Shown: one piece after another, positions 17,975 to 33,761 of the stretch
Numbering within the stretch: the first letter of the stretch is position 1
Layout of the letters: each line of letters begins with the position of its first letter
From: Photobacterium sp. GB-56
GTDB taxonomy: Bacteria; Pseudomonadota; Gammaproteobacteria; Enterobacterales; Vibrionaceae
Length of the DNA stretch: 64,000 bases
Reading direction: 5' to 3'
NCBI RefSeq assembly: GCF_003026105.1
Contig: NZ_PYNW01000009.1
Span: 111,016 to 175,015, forward strand
Notes under the pieces: generated by a model
Told to the model about the DNA's origin: nothing
Database searches by the model: none
Seen by the model: only the letters and a program-made list of their open reading frames with translations
Position numbers and translations under genes: made by a program

Positions 17975-20900
17975 ATGACAGATCAAGAGCTGAACGATCA
18001 GGGACTTTATGTGCCTGAAATGGAGCACGATGCCTGTGGTATCGGCTTTGTCGCCCACCTAAAAAACCGTAAGTCTCACCAGATTGTTACTCAGGCTCTC
18101 GATATGCTAGCGCGTATGGAGCACCGTGGCGGTCAAGGTTGTGATCCATGCAGTGGTGATGGTGCAGGCATTTTGCTGCAAAAGCCCCACGAGTTCTTAT
18201 TAGAAGAAACACTGACACTCGGTATTAAATTACCCGCCTTCGATAAATATGGCGTCGGTGTTGTGCTATTTCCAAAAGATGAGCATAAACGCCAGCAATG
18301 TCGTGAGATCTTAGAGCGTAACGCTAAACGCCTTGATCTTGAAGTGATCGGCTACCGTGTACTTCCAGTTGACAACTCAATGATCGGTGAAGATCCATTG
18401 AGCACAGAACCACAATTTGAGCATGTCTTCATCACTGGTGGCGCAAACTTAGATCCAGCCGTACTAGAGCGTAAACTTTATGTTTTACGTAACTATACTG
18501 TACGTGTTTGTCTGGAAAGTGTTTCGAACATTGGCGATGACTTCTATATCAACTCTCTGTCATACAAAACTTTGGTTTACAAAGGCCAATTAACTACAGA
18601 GCAAGTACCTCAGTACTTCCTTGATCTACAAAATCCAACGATGGTGACCGCACTTGCATTAGTTCACTCTCGTTTCTCAACCAACACCTTCCCACGTTGG
18701 CGCTTAGCACAACCTTTCCGTTACATTGCTCACAACGGTGAAATCAATACCGTTCGTGGTAACTTGAACTGGATGAAAGCCCGTGAAGCGATTCTTGAGT
18801 CTGATTTATTTAGTCAGCAAGAAATCGATATGCTACTGCCGATTTGTCAGGAAGGTAGCTCAGATTCATCTAACTTCGATATGGCACTAGAGTTACTTGT
18901 GCTTTCTGGTCGTAGTTTGCCACACGCTTTAATGATGCTTATCCCTGAAGCGTGGCAAGAAAACAAAAACATGGATCCTAAGCGTCGTGCTTTCTACCAG
19001 TACCACGCCAATATCATGGAACCATGGGATGGCCCAGCCTCTGTTTGTTTCACCGATGGTGTTCAAGTAGGTGCAACACTGGACCGTAACGGCCTACGTC
19101 CATCACGTTATACTGTGACTAAAGATGACTTCCTTGTGATGGCATCTGAATCAGGCGTGGTTGAAATTGAGCCTGAAAACGTCCAATTCCGTGGTCGTCT
19201 ACAACCGGGTCGTATCTTCGTTGCTGATCTAGAGCAAGGTCGTATTATTTCTGATGAAGAAGTAAAAGACAGCATTGCGACAGCACAACCGTATGAGCAA
19301 TGGGTTAAAGACAATCTATTAAGCCTAAAGACGCTTCCTGAAGCTGATAATATGCATCATCAGCCAACACCTGAGCGCTTACTGCATCATCAACAAGCGT
19401 TTGGTGTGAGCTCAGAAGAAGTGAATGACATTATTGTTCCACTGGCAAAAACAGGTTATGAGCCATTAAGCGCGATGGGTGCAGATTGGCCGCTAGCCGT
19501 GCTTTCTCATCAATCCCAGCATTTATCAAACTACTTTAAACAGCTATTTGCACAGGTGACTAACCCGCCAATCGATCCAATTCGTGAGCGTATGGTTATG
19601 TCATTGAATACTTACCTCGGTAAGGATCAAAACCTGCTAGCTGAAACACCTGCGCATTGCCAAAAAGTTGAACTTGAATCTCCTGTTCTTTCTAATGCTG
19701 AACTTGAGAAAATCCGTGAGATTGATAATGAACATCTTCAATCGAAAACATTGGATATTGTCTTTAATGCAAGTGGCGAACCAGGCAAGCTAGAACGTGC
19801 ACTTAAACGTATTTGTCAGTATTCAGAAGATGCAGTCGTTGATGGTTATTCAATCATCATTCTAACTGACCGTGCAGTTAATTCTAACCATGCGGCTATT
19901 CCTGCAATGCTGGCTGTTGGTGCGGTTCACCACCACCTGATCCGCAAAGGTCTTCGTGCGAAGTGTGACATCGTAGTTGAAACCGGTGATGCACGTGAAA
20001 CCCACCATTTTGCAACCCTAGTTGGTTACGGTGCTAACGCAGTTAACCCATATCTAGTCACTGAAACACTGGTTGATTTACAACGCAAGCGTAAACTGGA
20101 TCCTGAATTACCGACAGACACTCTATTTGATAACTACCGTAAAGGGGTTAACGGTGGTCTGCTTAAAATCTTCTCTAAGATGGGTATTTCAACGCTACAG
20201 TCATACCACGGCGCACAAATTTTTGAAGCGCTTGGTATCAGTAAATCTGTGGTTGATAAGTACTTCACCGGTACTGTAACGCGTATTCAAGGTCTAACGA
20301 TTGATGATATCGCGCAAGAAGTCTTAGTCCGTCATCGTGTTGGTTACCCTACTCGTGAAATCCCAGTACAAGTACTTGATGTTGGTGGTGTATATCAGTG
20401 GAAGCAACGTGGTGAGAAACACTTGTTTAACCCTGAAACCATTTCACTACTGCAACAATCAACCCGTGAAAAAGATTACGCGCAATTTAAGCAATATGCG
20501 AAAGCGGTTGATGATCAAGGTGATAACGCTGCAACACTGCGTAGCCAACTTGATTTCATCAAAAACCCTGCAGGCTCTATCCCACTTGAGGAAGTTGAGC
20601 CAATTGAGAATATCCTTAAGCGCTTTGCGACAGGTGCAATGAGCTTTGGTTCGATTTCTTACGAAGCGCACTCAACACTGGCTGTTGCGATGAACCGCAT
20701 CGGTGCAAAATCTAACTCAGGTGAAGGTGGTGAAGATCCAATTCGCTTTGAGAAGAAAGATAACGGTGATTGGGAACGTTCTGCTATCAAGCAGGTGGCA
20801 TCAGGTCGTTTTGGTGTCACCTCTTACTACCTAACTAACGCTGATGAGCTGCAAATCAAAATGGCTCAAGGTGCAAAACCCGGTGAAGGTGGTCAGCTTC

Positions 20901-22528
20901 CAGGTGATAAAGTCGATGACTGGATTGGCGCAACACGCCACTCAACACCAGGGGTTGGCTTAATTTCTCCACCGCCTCACCATGATATTTACTCAATCGA
21001 AGATTTAGCCCAGCTGATCTACGATTTGAAAAATGCTAACCGCGCAGGTCGTGTCAACGTTAAACTGGTATCAGAAGCCGGTGTAGGTACGATTGCATCA
21101 GGCGTTGCTAAAGCCAAAGCCGATGTTGTTCTTATTGCAGGTTTTGATGGCGGTACAGGTGCATCACCAATGTCATCTATTCGCCACACAGGTCTACCGT
21201 GGGAATTAGGTCTAGCAGAAACGCACCAGACGCTACTGAAGAATGGTTTACGTAACCGTATCGTTGTTCAGTCTGATGGTCAGATGAAAACACCACGTGA
21301 CCTTGCTATCGCCACTCTTCTGGGTGCTGAAGAATGGGGCGTAGCAACAGCTGCACTGGTTGTTGAAGGCTGTATCATGATGCGTAAGTGTCACAAGAAT
21401 ACTTGTCCTGTTGGTATCGCAACACAGAACAAAACATTACGTGAACGCTTTGATGGTCGCGTAGAAGACGTTGTGACTTTCTTCCAATACATGGCAGAAG
21501 GTTTACGTGAAGTAATGGCAGAGCTTGGCTTCCGCACTATTGAAGAAATGGTAGGGCAATCTCACAAGCTGAAAGTCCGTGATAATGTCAGTCACTGGAA
21601 ATACAAGAACCTCGATCTTAGCCCTGTACTTTACGTTGAAAAGCCACGTGCTGAAGATGGTATTTACAACCAACGTCCTCAAGATCATGGTTTGGATAAC
21701 GTACTAGACCGTCAATTGATTGAACTTGCACAGCCAGCACTGACGGAAGGTAAAGCAGTGAATGCTGAGTTGCCTATCATCAATACCGATCGAAGTGCAG
21801 GTACTATGCTGTCGAATGAAATTTCGAAAGTATACAAAGACAGCGGCTTACCACAGCCGATGAACGTGAAGTTCTTTGGTTCAGCAGGTCAAAGCTTCGG
21901 TGCATTCCTTGCTAAAGGCGTGAAATTTGAAGTTGAAGGCGATGCTAACGATTACTGGGGTAAAGGCCTATCAGGCGGTACATTAGTACTTTACCCTGAT
22001 GCGAAATCAGACATTGTTGCTGAAGATAACATCGTTGTGGGTAACGTGTGTTTCTACGGTGCAACCTCTGGTGAATCTTACATTCGCGGTCTTGCTGGCG
22101 AGCGTTTCTGTGTTCGTAACTCAGGCGCTCAAGTTGTGGTTGAAGGTGTCGGGGACCACGGTTGTGAGTACATGACTGGTGGTGTTGCCGTTATCCTTGG
22201 TCAAACAGGTCGTAACTTTGCTGCGGGTATGAGTGGTGGCGTTGCTTATGTTTGGGATCAGTTCGATGACTTTGAAACCAAATTAAACCCTGAGTTAGTC
22301 GATTTAGATCCAATCGAAAAAGAAGATCAAGCACTGCTACTGAACATGCTAACTAAACATGTTGCATTAACAGGTAGTACGGTTGCAGAGCTTTTCCTAT
22401 CTAACTTCGAAGATAACTTGAAGAAGATGGTGAAAGTTATGCCAAGGGATTACAAAGCCGTATTACTAAAGCGTAAAGCTGAAGCTGAAGCTCAAGACAA
22501 GGAAGCGTTGGAGGCAATCAATGGGTAA
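17975..22528 (+). CDS. gltB: Glutamate synthase large subunit, first copy
   Basis: Large (alpha) subunit of NADPH-dependent glutamate synthase, forming two glutamates from glutamine and 2-oxoglutarate. It has 1517 residues. The glutaminase nucleophile Cys21 (MEHDACGIGFVAH) follows a 20-residue propeptide. Then come the central domain, the FMN barrel (about 830-1240) with the 3Fe-4S cysteines Cys1133, Cys1139 and Cys1144, and the C-terminal GXGXG beta-helix. GGAAGGA precedes the ATG. gltD overlaps its last eight bases, so the two are translationally coupled. It is clearly a different subfamily from the second copy at 24373: only the catalytic blocks align by eye. Confidence 0.96.
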   Translation: MTDQELNDQGLYVPEMEHDACGIGFVAHLKNRKSHQIVTQALDMLARMEHRGGQGCDPCSGDGAGILLQKPHEFLLEETLTLGIKLPAFDKYGVGVVLFPKDEHKRQQCREILERNAKRLDLEVIGYRVLPVDNSMIGEDPLSTEPQFEHVFITGGANLDPAVLERKLYVLRNYTVRVCLESVSNIGDDFYINSLSYKTLVYKGQLTTEQVPQYFLDLQNPTMVTALALVHSRFSTNTFPRWRLAQPFRYIAHNGEINTVRGNLNWMKAREAILESDLFSQQEIDMLLPICQEGSSDSSNFDMALELLVLSGRSLPHALMMLIPEAWQENKNMDPKRRAFYQYHANIMEPWDGPASVCFTDGVQVGATLDRNGLRPSRYTVTKDDFLVMASESGVVEIEPENVQFRGRLQPGRIFVADLEQGRIISDEEVKDSIATAQPYEQWVKDNLLSLKTLPEADNMHHQPTPERLLHHQQAFGVSSEEVNDIIVPLAKTGYEPLSAMGADWPLAVLSHQSQHLSNYFKQLFAQVTNPPIDPIRERMVMSLNTYLGKDQNLLAETPAHCQKVELESPVLSNAELEKIREIDNEHLQSKTLDIVFNASGEPGKLERALKRICQYSEDAVVDGYSIIILTDRAVNSNHAAIPAMLAVGAVHHHLIRKGLRAKCDIVVETGDARETHHFATLVGYGANAVNPYLVTETLVDLQRKRKLDPELPTDTLFDNYRKGVNGGLLKIFSKMGISTLQSYHGAQIFEALGISKSVVDKYFTGTVTRIQGLTIDDIAQEVLVRHRVGYPTREIPVQVLDVGGVYQWKQRGEKHLFNPETISLLQQSTREKDYAQFKQYAKAVDDQGDNAATLRSQLDFIKNPAGSIPLEEVEPIENILKRFATGAMSFGSISYEAHSTLAVAMNRIGAKSNSGEGGEDPIRFEKKDNGDWERSAIKQVASGRFGVTSYYLTNADELQIKMAQGAKPGEGGQLPGDKVDDWIGATRHSTPGVGLISPPPHHDIYSIEDLAQLIYDLKNANRAGRVNVKLVSEAGVGTIASGVAKAKADVVLIAGFDGGTGASPMSSIRHTGLPWELGLAETHQTLLKNGLRNRIVVQSDGQMKTPRDLAIATLLGAEEWGVATAALVVEGCIMMRKCHKNTCPVGIATQNKTLRERFDGRVEDVVTFFQYMAEGLREVMAELGFRTIEEMVGQSHKLKVRDNVSHWKYKNLDLSPVLYVEKPRAEDGIYNQRPQDHGLDNVLDRQLIELAQPALTEGKAVNAELPIINTDRSAGTMLSNEISKVYKDSGLPQPMNVKFFGSAGQSFGAFLAKGVKFEVEGDANDYWGKGLSGGTLVLYPDAKSDIVAEDNIVVGNVCFYGATSGESYIRGLAGERFCVRNSGAQVVVEGVGDHGCEYMTGGVAVILGQTGRNFAAGMSGGVAYVWDQFDDFETKLNPELVDLDPIEKEDQALLLNMLTKHVALTGSTVAELFLSNFEDNLKKMVKVMPRDYKAVLLKRKAEAEAQDKEALEAING

Positions 22529-23987
22529 GCCAACAGGATTTTTAGAATTTGGCCGTGAATTGCCAAAAAAATTGGACCCGAGTGTTCGTATTCAAGATAA
22601 CAAAGAATTCGTTTTAAACGATGAATTTGGTGACAAGATCAATGAACAGTCATCACGCTGCATGGATTGTGGTGTACCGTTCTGCCATAACTCTTGTCCA
22701 ATTGGGAATATTATTCCTGAATTTAATGATGCGGTTTACCGCGATAGCTGGGAAGAAGCGTGGAACATCCTAAGTTCAACGAATAATTTCCCAGAATTTA
22801 CTGGTCGTGTGTGTCCTGCCCCTTGTGAAAGTGGCTGTGTGTTAGGTATCAACCAAGATCCCATCACGATTTGTAATATCGAGAAAACGATTGTTGAAAC
22901 AGCTTATCGTGAAGGTTATGCCAAGCCTAAAACACCACGTTCTCGAACCGGTAAAACCATTGCAATTATCGGTTCAGGCCCTGCGGGCTTATCAGCAGCA
23001 GAGCAGCTAAACAGCGCTGGTCACACCGTGACAGTGTTTGAGCGTGATGAAAAAGTCGGTGGTCTACTTCGCTTTGGTATTCCTGACTTTAAGCTAGGTA
23101 TGGATATCATAGATCGTAAGATCAACCTAATGGCAGAAGCTGGCGTTAAATTTGAAGTTAATGCGCACATTGGTGTCGATATCAATGCTAAGCAATTACG
23201 CCAAGACTTTGATGTCGTATTACTTACAGGCGGCTCAACCGTTCCTCGTAACCTGCCAATCCCAGGTCGTGAACTAAATGGCGTACACTTTGCGATGGAA
23301 TTTCTTGCGCAAAATAACCGTCGTGCCAACGATATGGATTTAAAAACCGAAGAAATCCATGCCAAAGGTAAACATGTAGTGGTTATTGGTGGCGGTGATA
23401 CAGGTTCTGACTGTGTGGGTACATCAAATCGTCACGGCGCTGCAAGTATTACTCAAGTTGAGATCATGCCTGTTCCACCTGAAAAGCGTCCAGCTAATCA
23501 GCCATGGCCGTCATACCCAATGATCATGAAAACATCAACGTCACATGAAGAAGGTTGTGATCGTTACTGGAACATCTTAACCAAAGAGTTTATCTCTGAT
23601 GATAACGGTAATGTGAAAGGCTTACGTATTGCTGATATCGTTTGGCAAGAAGCAAAACCAGGTGAGCGCCCAGGGTTTGATGAAGTTGAAGGTTCAGAGC
23701 GTGTGATTGCCTGTGATCTTGCTTTCTTAGCGATGGGCTTCTTACACCCAGAACCAACAGGCGTTCTCGCTCAACTTGATATCGCATTAGATGAGCGTGG
23801 TAATGTTGCAACTGAAGATTTCGCGACTAACCAAGCCGGTGTATTTGCAGCAGGTGATATGCGTACAGGTCAATCATTGGTTGTACGTTGTATTAACGAA
23901 GGTCGAGAGTCTGCTCGTGCAGTTGACGCTTACCTTATGGGTAATACAAACCTTGAAGCAAAAGCTGATTCATTAATGCTTTCTTAA
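22521..23987 (+). CDS. gltD: Glutamate synthase small subunit, first copy
   Basis: Beta subunit that transfers electrons from NADPH through FAD and two 4Fe-4S clusters to GltB. It has 488 residues. N-terminal cluster cysteines are in CMDCGVPFCHNSCPIGN and CPAPCESGC; the FAD fingerprint IIGSGPAGLSAAEQL is near 150, and the NADPH motif VVIGGGDTGSDCVG near 290. It overlaps gltB by eight bases and is followed by a terminator. Its N terminus (MGKPTGFLEFGRE) is of the long GltD type and differs strongly from the E. coli-like copy at 28851. Confidence 0.95.
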   Translation: MGKPTGFLEFGRELPKKLDPSVRIQDNKEFVLNDEFGDKINEQSSRCMDCGVPFCHNSCPIGNIIPEFNDAVYRDSWEEAWNILSSTNNFPEFTGRVCPAPCESGCVLGINQDPITICNIEKTIVETAYREGYAKPKTPRSRTGKTIAIIGSGPAGLSAAEQLNSAGHTVTVFERDEKVGGLLRFGIPDFKLGMDIIDRKINLMAEAGVKFEVNAHIGVDINAKQLRQDFDVVLLTGGSTVPRNLPIPGRELNGVHFAMEFLAQNNRRANDMDLKTEEIHAKGKHVVVIGGGDTGSDCVGTSNRHGAASITQVEIMPVPPEKRPANQPWPSYPMIMKTSTSHEEGCDRYWNILTKEFISDDNGNVKGLRIADIVWQEAKPGERPGFDEVEGSERVIACDLAFLAMGFLHPEPTGVLAQLDIALDERGNVATEDFATNQAGVFAAGDMRTGQSLVVRCINEGRESARAVDAYLMGNTNLEAKADSLMLS

Positions 23988-24012
23988 CTTCTACGTAAAG
24001 TTAATCTTTAAT

Positions 24013-24045
24013 GCAAAGCCAGCTCAAATGAGCTGGCTTTTTTAC
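24013..24045 (+). terminator. Terminator of first gltBD operon
   Basis: AAAGCCAGCTC and GAGCTGGCTTT form an 11-bp stem, followed by TTTTTT, 25 bases after the gltD stop. Confidence 0.9.
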
Positions 24046-24335
24046 TGTTATAACTCTCAATATTCAATGTTAGCCTCAACATTTCCCCACACATCCCTGA
24101 AAACCTATACTTAATTATTAATATTAAGACTTTAATTACGCCCTTCCAATCAGGATAAACACTTGCTACTCACTATATTTAATTGAACTTTAAGATGTTA
24201 TTACTATTTTAAGATACATCATAATATTTAGCGCTAGTTGTTATGTCTATTTGACCTTTTTGTAAATTATGGGTACTTTGATGAATCGCAGGAAGCATAC
24301 TGATGATCAGGATGATTATCATATTGATGCAGTAA

Positions 24336-24371
24336 ACCTGTTTATGACAAACAGGTGCAAGGGAGAGTTGC
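24336..24371 (+). promoter_or_regulatory. Leader hairpin and looped ribosome site of second gltB
   Basis: ACCTGTTT (24336-24343) pairs perfectly with AAACAGGT (24349-24356) around ATGAC. Immediately after, GCAA (24357-24360) can pair with TTGC (24368-24371), leaving the GGGAGAG ribosome site in the loop. The second stem is only four base pairs. Regulatory use is inferred. Confidence 0.5.
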
Positions 24372-24372
24372 A

Positions 24373-30263
<5,891 letters not shown>

Positions 30264-30283
30264 ATACGTTAATTAAACAAACT

Positions 30284-30314
30284 AAAGCGGATGGGCAACC
30301 TTCCGCTTTTTTTT
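30284..30314 (+). terminator. Terminator of second gltBD operon
   Basis: AAAGCGGA and TCCGCTTT form a stem around ATGGGCAACC-type loop sequence, followed by a T-run to 30314. Confidence 0.88.
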
Positions 30315-30428
30315 ATTGTTCAAAAATTAGCGCTCGATAACTTTTGGTATAAATTCTATCGCTCATGGTACACTAATCAACACAACAGCACCCTCGGTGC
30401 ACCGCTTGAACAACAAGAGAACGAATCA

Positions 30429-31127
30429 ATGAAAATCGGCATTATTGGCGCAATGGAGCAAGAAGTTGCGATCCTAAAAGCACAACTAGAAAACTGCGAA
30501 ACACACAACAAAGCAGGTTGTACTCTCTACACAGGTACGCTAAATGGTGCGGATGTTGTCTTGTTACAATCTGGTATTGGTAAAGTTGCAGCAGCAGTAG
30601 GCACAGCCGTATTACTTGAAACGTTCCAACCTGATGTTGTGATCAATACAGGCTCTGCTGGCGGTTTTGAATCAAGCCTTAATGTTGGTGATGTTGTGAT
30701 CTCAACGGAAGTTCGCTACCACGACGCAGACGTGACAGCATTTGGTTATGAGATCGGTCAAATGGCACAGCAGCCAGCCGCTTTCCTCTCTGACGAAAAA
30801 CTGATGGATGTAGCAGAGCAAGCACTATCTGCTTTACCTAAAAAGCCACACGCTGTTCGCGGTCTGATCTGTACTGGCGATGCATTTGTATGTAGCGCTG
30901 AAAAACAAAACTTCATTCGCACTCACTTCCCATCAGTCGTTGCTGTTGAAATGGAAGCTGCGGCTATTGCTCAAGCTTGTCACCAATTCAAAGTCCCCTT
31001 TGTTGTGGTTCGTGCCATTTCTGATGTTGCAGATAAAGAATCGCCAATGAGCTTTGATGAGTTCCTGCCACTTGCAGCAAAAAGCTCATCAATCATGGTT
31101 GAGAAAATGGTTGAGTTACTTAAGTAA
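30429..31127 (+). CDS. mtnN: 5'-methylthioadenosine/S-adenosylhomocysteine nucleosidase
   Basis: Cleaves adenine from MTA, SAH and 5'-deoxyadenosine, feeding methionine salvage and the S-ribosylhomocysteine used by LuxS. It has 232 residues. The true start is the ATG at 30429 ([13 protein letters not shown]); the frame is open 46 codons further upstream but runs through the gltD terminator. Family motifs: [20 protein letters not shown], the substrate-binding [10 protein letters not shown], and catalytic Asp in [11 protein letters not shown]. It heads a run mtnN, CobD-like, btuF, then a YadS-like gene, a grouping also seen in E. coli (mtn-btuF-yadS). Confidence 0.96.
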   Translation: MKIGIIGAMEQEVAILKAQLENCETHNKAGCTLYTGTLNGADVVLLQSGIGKVAAAVGTAVLLETFQPDVVINTGSAGGFESSLNVGDVVISTEVRYHDADVTAFGYEIGQMAQQPAAFLSDEKLMDVAEQALSALPKKPHAVRGLICTGDAFVCSAEKQNFIRTHFPSVVAVEMEAAAIAQACHQFKVPFVVVRAISDVADKESPMSFDEFLPLAAKSSSIMVEKMVELLK

Positions 31128-31196
31128 CCTCATTGTAGTAACTAATTTAAGTGGCCTTGCTTCGCATCTAGCCTAAAACGAGAATAGCTGTCACGG

Positions 31197-32156
31197 ATGA
31201 TGGAATCACTTGTTGCGTTACTCACAACTAATAGCTCCCTACTCGCTTTGTGGGGAGCGTTATTATTGCATTGGGTTTTACCCATTCCCTACCCGCTTCA
31301 CCCCATTGTTATTTGGCAACGTCTCGCACTGCTCATTGCAGAGCGTGTTAATCACCCGAAAGAAAATCCCTCTCAACGTATTCTCGCAGGCTCACTTGCT
31401 TGGTTTTTAATGTCAGGCACGGTACTGATCTTATTGTTCGCTTTTAGCCAACTGGTTTGGTATCAAACGATTTTCCAAATGACCCTGTTGTGGATGGCAA
31501 TAGACTGGCAAACATCTGCTAAATTAGGCAAACAATTTAATCAAGCCTATAACCTTGAACACAAAGGCAGATGCCGTGAGTTATTAGCCGATCACGTTAA
31601 TCGTAATACTGAAAATTTATCACTGCTTGGACTAGGTAAAGCGGGTGCTGAAACCCTATTACTTGGTTACGGCCGTAATGTCATTGGCGTCTTATTCTGG
31701 TATGCCATAGGTGGTGGTATTGCGGCGATTATGTATCGTTTAGCGATTAGCCTTGCGCGATCTTGGTCACCAAGCCGTGAACAGTTCCGCTTTTTTGGTT
31801 TACCTGCGATTCGTATCGCACTTATTTTAGATATTGTGCCGCTTCGCCTGTTTGCACTATTAATTACCCTTGGCCAAAATGCCAAAAATGCTTTTCATGG
31901 TTTAATGCAGCAAGGTGAAAATTGGCAGCTACCAGGGACGGGTTGGTTATTAGCCGCAACCGGACACAAACTGTCTTTATCCCTTGGCGGTCCCGCGATG
32001 TACAACCAAGTGAAAATGGAACGACCGCGTATCGGAGGGAAAATTGCCCCCGCATCGTTACACCTTGCACAAATTCAGCAATTAATGACAAGTCGTTTAT
32101 GGTGTTGGATCATTATCGAAAGCGGCTTACTGATTATTTTTCACGGACTAGCTTAA
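31197..32156 (+). CDS. CobD/CbiB family cobalamin biosynthesis membrane protein
   Basis: Integral membrane protein of the adenosylcobinamide-phosphate synthase (CobD/CbiB) family, which attaches aminopropanol (phosphate) to cobyric acid. It has 319 residues with several hydrophobic segments. Family features include HPIVIWQRL near the N terminus, [28 protein letters not shown] in the middle, and the C-terminal [18 protein letters not shown]. ATGs at 31197 and 31200 are both possible. Its stop overlaps the btuF start by one base, which fits a shared role in B12 salvage. I see no other corrin-ring genes here, so remodelling of imported corrinoids is more likely than de novo synthesis. Confidence 0.85.
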   Translation: MMESLVALLTTNSSLLALWGALLLHWVLPIPYPLHPIVIWQRLALLIAERVNHPKENPSQRILAGSLAWFLMSGTVLILLFAFSQLVWYQTIFQMTLLWMAIDWQTSAKLGKQFNQAYNLEHKGRCRELLADHVNRNTENLSLLGLGKAGAETLLLGYGRNVIGVLFWYAIGGGIAAIMYRLAISLARSWSPSREQFRFFGLPAIRIALILDIVPLRLFALLITLGQNAKNAFHGLMQQGENWQLPGTGWLLAATGHKLSLSLGGPAMYNQVKMERPRIGGKIAPASLHLAQIQQLMTSRLWCWIIIESGLLIIFHGLA

Positions 32157-32998
32157 TGCGCTTCCTACTTCTCATTGTTGTTCTATTCCCATTCACCTCT
32201 GCCTTTGCTGAACAATCACAGTCTGTTCAACGCATCATTAGCTTATCGCCACACATGACGGAACTCGCTTATAGCGCTGGTTTGGGAAACAAACTCATTG
32301 CAGCTAGCGACTACAGTGATTACCCAGAGCAAGCGAAAAAATTAGAACGTGTTGCAAATTATCGCGGCATCAAAATGGAACGAATTCTTACCTTAAAGCC
32401 TGATTTAGTTTTGGCATGGAAAGGAGGGAACCCAAGTCGAGAAATGGCTCGTTTACAGCAACTTGGGATTAATATCTTTTATTCAAATCCAACGCAATTA
32501 ACCGATATTGCAGATACGATTATCAAACTGGGTAAATTTGCTGATGATCCAAGTCAATCGATTAATGCAGCTACAACATTTAGAACACAACTCGCCAAAA
32601 TTAAAGCACGCTATCAACACGCGCCTCCAGTACGTTACTTTTATCAATTAAGTGATAGCCCTATGTTGACGATTTCAGATGGCAACTGGCCGAGTCCTGT
32701 CTTTGATATTTGCGGTGGAGAAAATATTTTTGCCACCAGCACCGCGGCATACCCACAAGTCAATCAAGAGCAAGTTGTTGTTCGCCAACCCAGCGTCATT
32801 TTCGGTTCACGTCATGCAACGTCAAAAGAAAATAGCCCATGGTTAAAGTGGCAAGGTAAACTCCCTGCGGTTGATAATCATCAGCTTTATCAACTCAATA
32901 GCGATTGGTTAAACCGCCCCACGCTTCGCACTCTTAAAGCCGTAAAGCAAGTGTGTCAACTACTGGATAATGAAAGAAAAGCCTCACCTTTGCTGTGA
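32156..32998 (+). CDS. btuF: Vitamin B12 ABC transporter substrate-binding protein BtuF
   Basis: Periplasmic corrinoid-binding protein that delivers B12 to BtuCD. It has 280 residues from the ATG at 32156, which overlaps the previous stop (TAATG); a longer upstream frame is rejected because it would read through the CobD-like gene. A signal peptide (hydrophobic [15 protein letters not shown]) is followed by the helical-backbone metal-receptor fold with [19 protein letters not shown] and [17 protein letters not shown]. No btuC or btuD is adjacent. Assignment rests on fold motifs plus the mtnN/YadS context shared with E. coli. Confidence 0.9.
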   Translation: MRFLLLIVVLFPFTSAFAEQSQSVQRIISLSPHMTELAYSAGLGNKLIAASDYSDYPEQAKKLERVANYRGIKMERILTLKPDLVLAWKGGNPSREMARLQQLGINIFYSNPTQLTDIADTIIKLGKFADDPSQSINAATTFRTQLAKIKARYQHAPPVRYFYQLSDSPMLTISDGNWPSPVFDICGGENIFATSTAAYPQVNQEQVVVRQPSVIFGSRHATSKENSPWLKWQGKLPAVDNHQLYQLNSDWLNRPTLRTLKAVKQVCQLLDNERKASPLL

Positions 32999-33096
32999 AT
33001 AACCTCACTAAAGATGGATTTTATAGTTGTACCTATCCATTTAGGCAGTACAATCGCCTGCCTACTTTCCCCCTTTTCTATTAAATAGGGATAAAC

Positions 33097-33708
33097 ATGC
33101 TCATCTATATTCTCGATATGTTTGGTACTGCAATCTTTGCAGCCTCGGGAGTACTCATGGCAGGACGATTACGCATGGATCCTTTTGGCGTTGTCGTGCT
33201 AGCTAGCGTAACAGCTATTGGTGGCGGCACTATTCGTGATATGGCATTAGGTGCTACCCCTGTGTTTTGGATCAAAGATACCAATTACTTATGGGTGATT
33301 TTTATTACCTGTATTATCACGATGCTCGCAACTCAACGCCCTAAACGGATGCCATGGTATTTTCTTCCTGTCGCTGATGCGATTGGATTAGCAGTCTTTG
33401 TGGCTATCGGTGTCGAAAAATCATTACGTTATGGCGCATCGCCAATGGTCGCTGTGATCATGGGTGTGATAACAGGCTGTGGCGGCGGCGTGATCCGAGA
33501 TGTACTCGGACGTGAGATCCCAATGGTATTACGTACAGAGGTTTATGCAACAGCCTGTATTCTAGGCGGTATGGTACACACCATAGGCTTATCTTTAGGT
33601 GTACTGCCTTCTGTTGCTGCAGTGATCGGTATCTTTACCACACTCACCATAAGACTCGCAGCCATTAAGTGGAATCTGTCTCTGCCTATTTTTGCACTGC
33701 GTAATTAA
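33097..33708 (+). CDS. TRIC-type cation channel / UPF0126 family membrane protein (YadS-like)
   Basis: Small integral membrane protein of 203 residues with about seven transmembrane helices arranged as two glycine-rich repeats. The repeat motif appears as AIGGGTIRDMALG (about 46-58) and GCGGGVIRDVLGREIP (about 129-144), diagnostic of UPF0126, a prokaryotic relative of TRIC trimeric cation channels. AGGGATAAAC precedes the ATG. Gene order mtnN, btuF, yadS is that of E. coli, supporting orthology to YadS. Physiological substrate is not evident. Confidence 0.9.
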   Translation: MLIYILDMFGTAIFAASGVLMAGRLRMDPFGVVVLASVTAIGGGTIRDMALGATPVFWIKDTNYLWVIFITCIITMLATQRPKRMPWYFLPVADAIGLAVFVAIGVEKSLRYGASPMVAVIMGVITGCGGGVIRDVLGREIPMVLRTEVYATACILGGMVHTIGLSLGVLPSVAAVIGIFTTLTIRLAAIKWNLSLPIFALRN

Positions 33709-33710
33709 CA

Positions 33711-33739
33711 AAAAAACCGCCAACACTGGCGGTTTTTTA
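33711..33739. terminator. Bidirectional terminator between YadS-like gene and dedA
   Basis: AAAACCGCCA and TGGCGGTTTT form a perfect 10-bp stem around ACAC, with T-runs on both strands between two convergent genes. Confidence 0.92.
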
Positions 33740-33761
33740 ATCCGAAACAAACAAGGTTATC

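Larger units (their letters stand above)
23988..24372 (+). other. Intergenic region between the two gltBD operons
   Basis: This 385-base gap holds the first operon's terminator, a Fur-like core ATGATTATCAT at 24312-24322, and a perfect 8-bp hairpin ACCTGTTT/AAACAGGT at 24336-24356 directly before the second gltB ribosome site. The terminator implies that the second operon has its own promoter in this gap, but I cannot point to convincing -35/-10 boxes. Confidence 0.55.

Noticed and set aside
30291..30428. 46-codon extension of mtnN
   Set aside because: Starts in the gltD terminator; conserved start is the ATG at 30429.
31922..32155. 78-codon N-terminal extension of btuF
   Set aside because: Lies inside the CobD-like gene; the signal peptide begins at the ATG at 32156.
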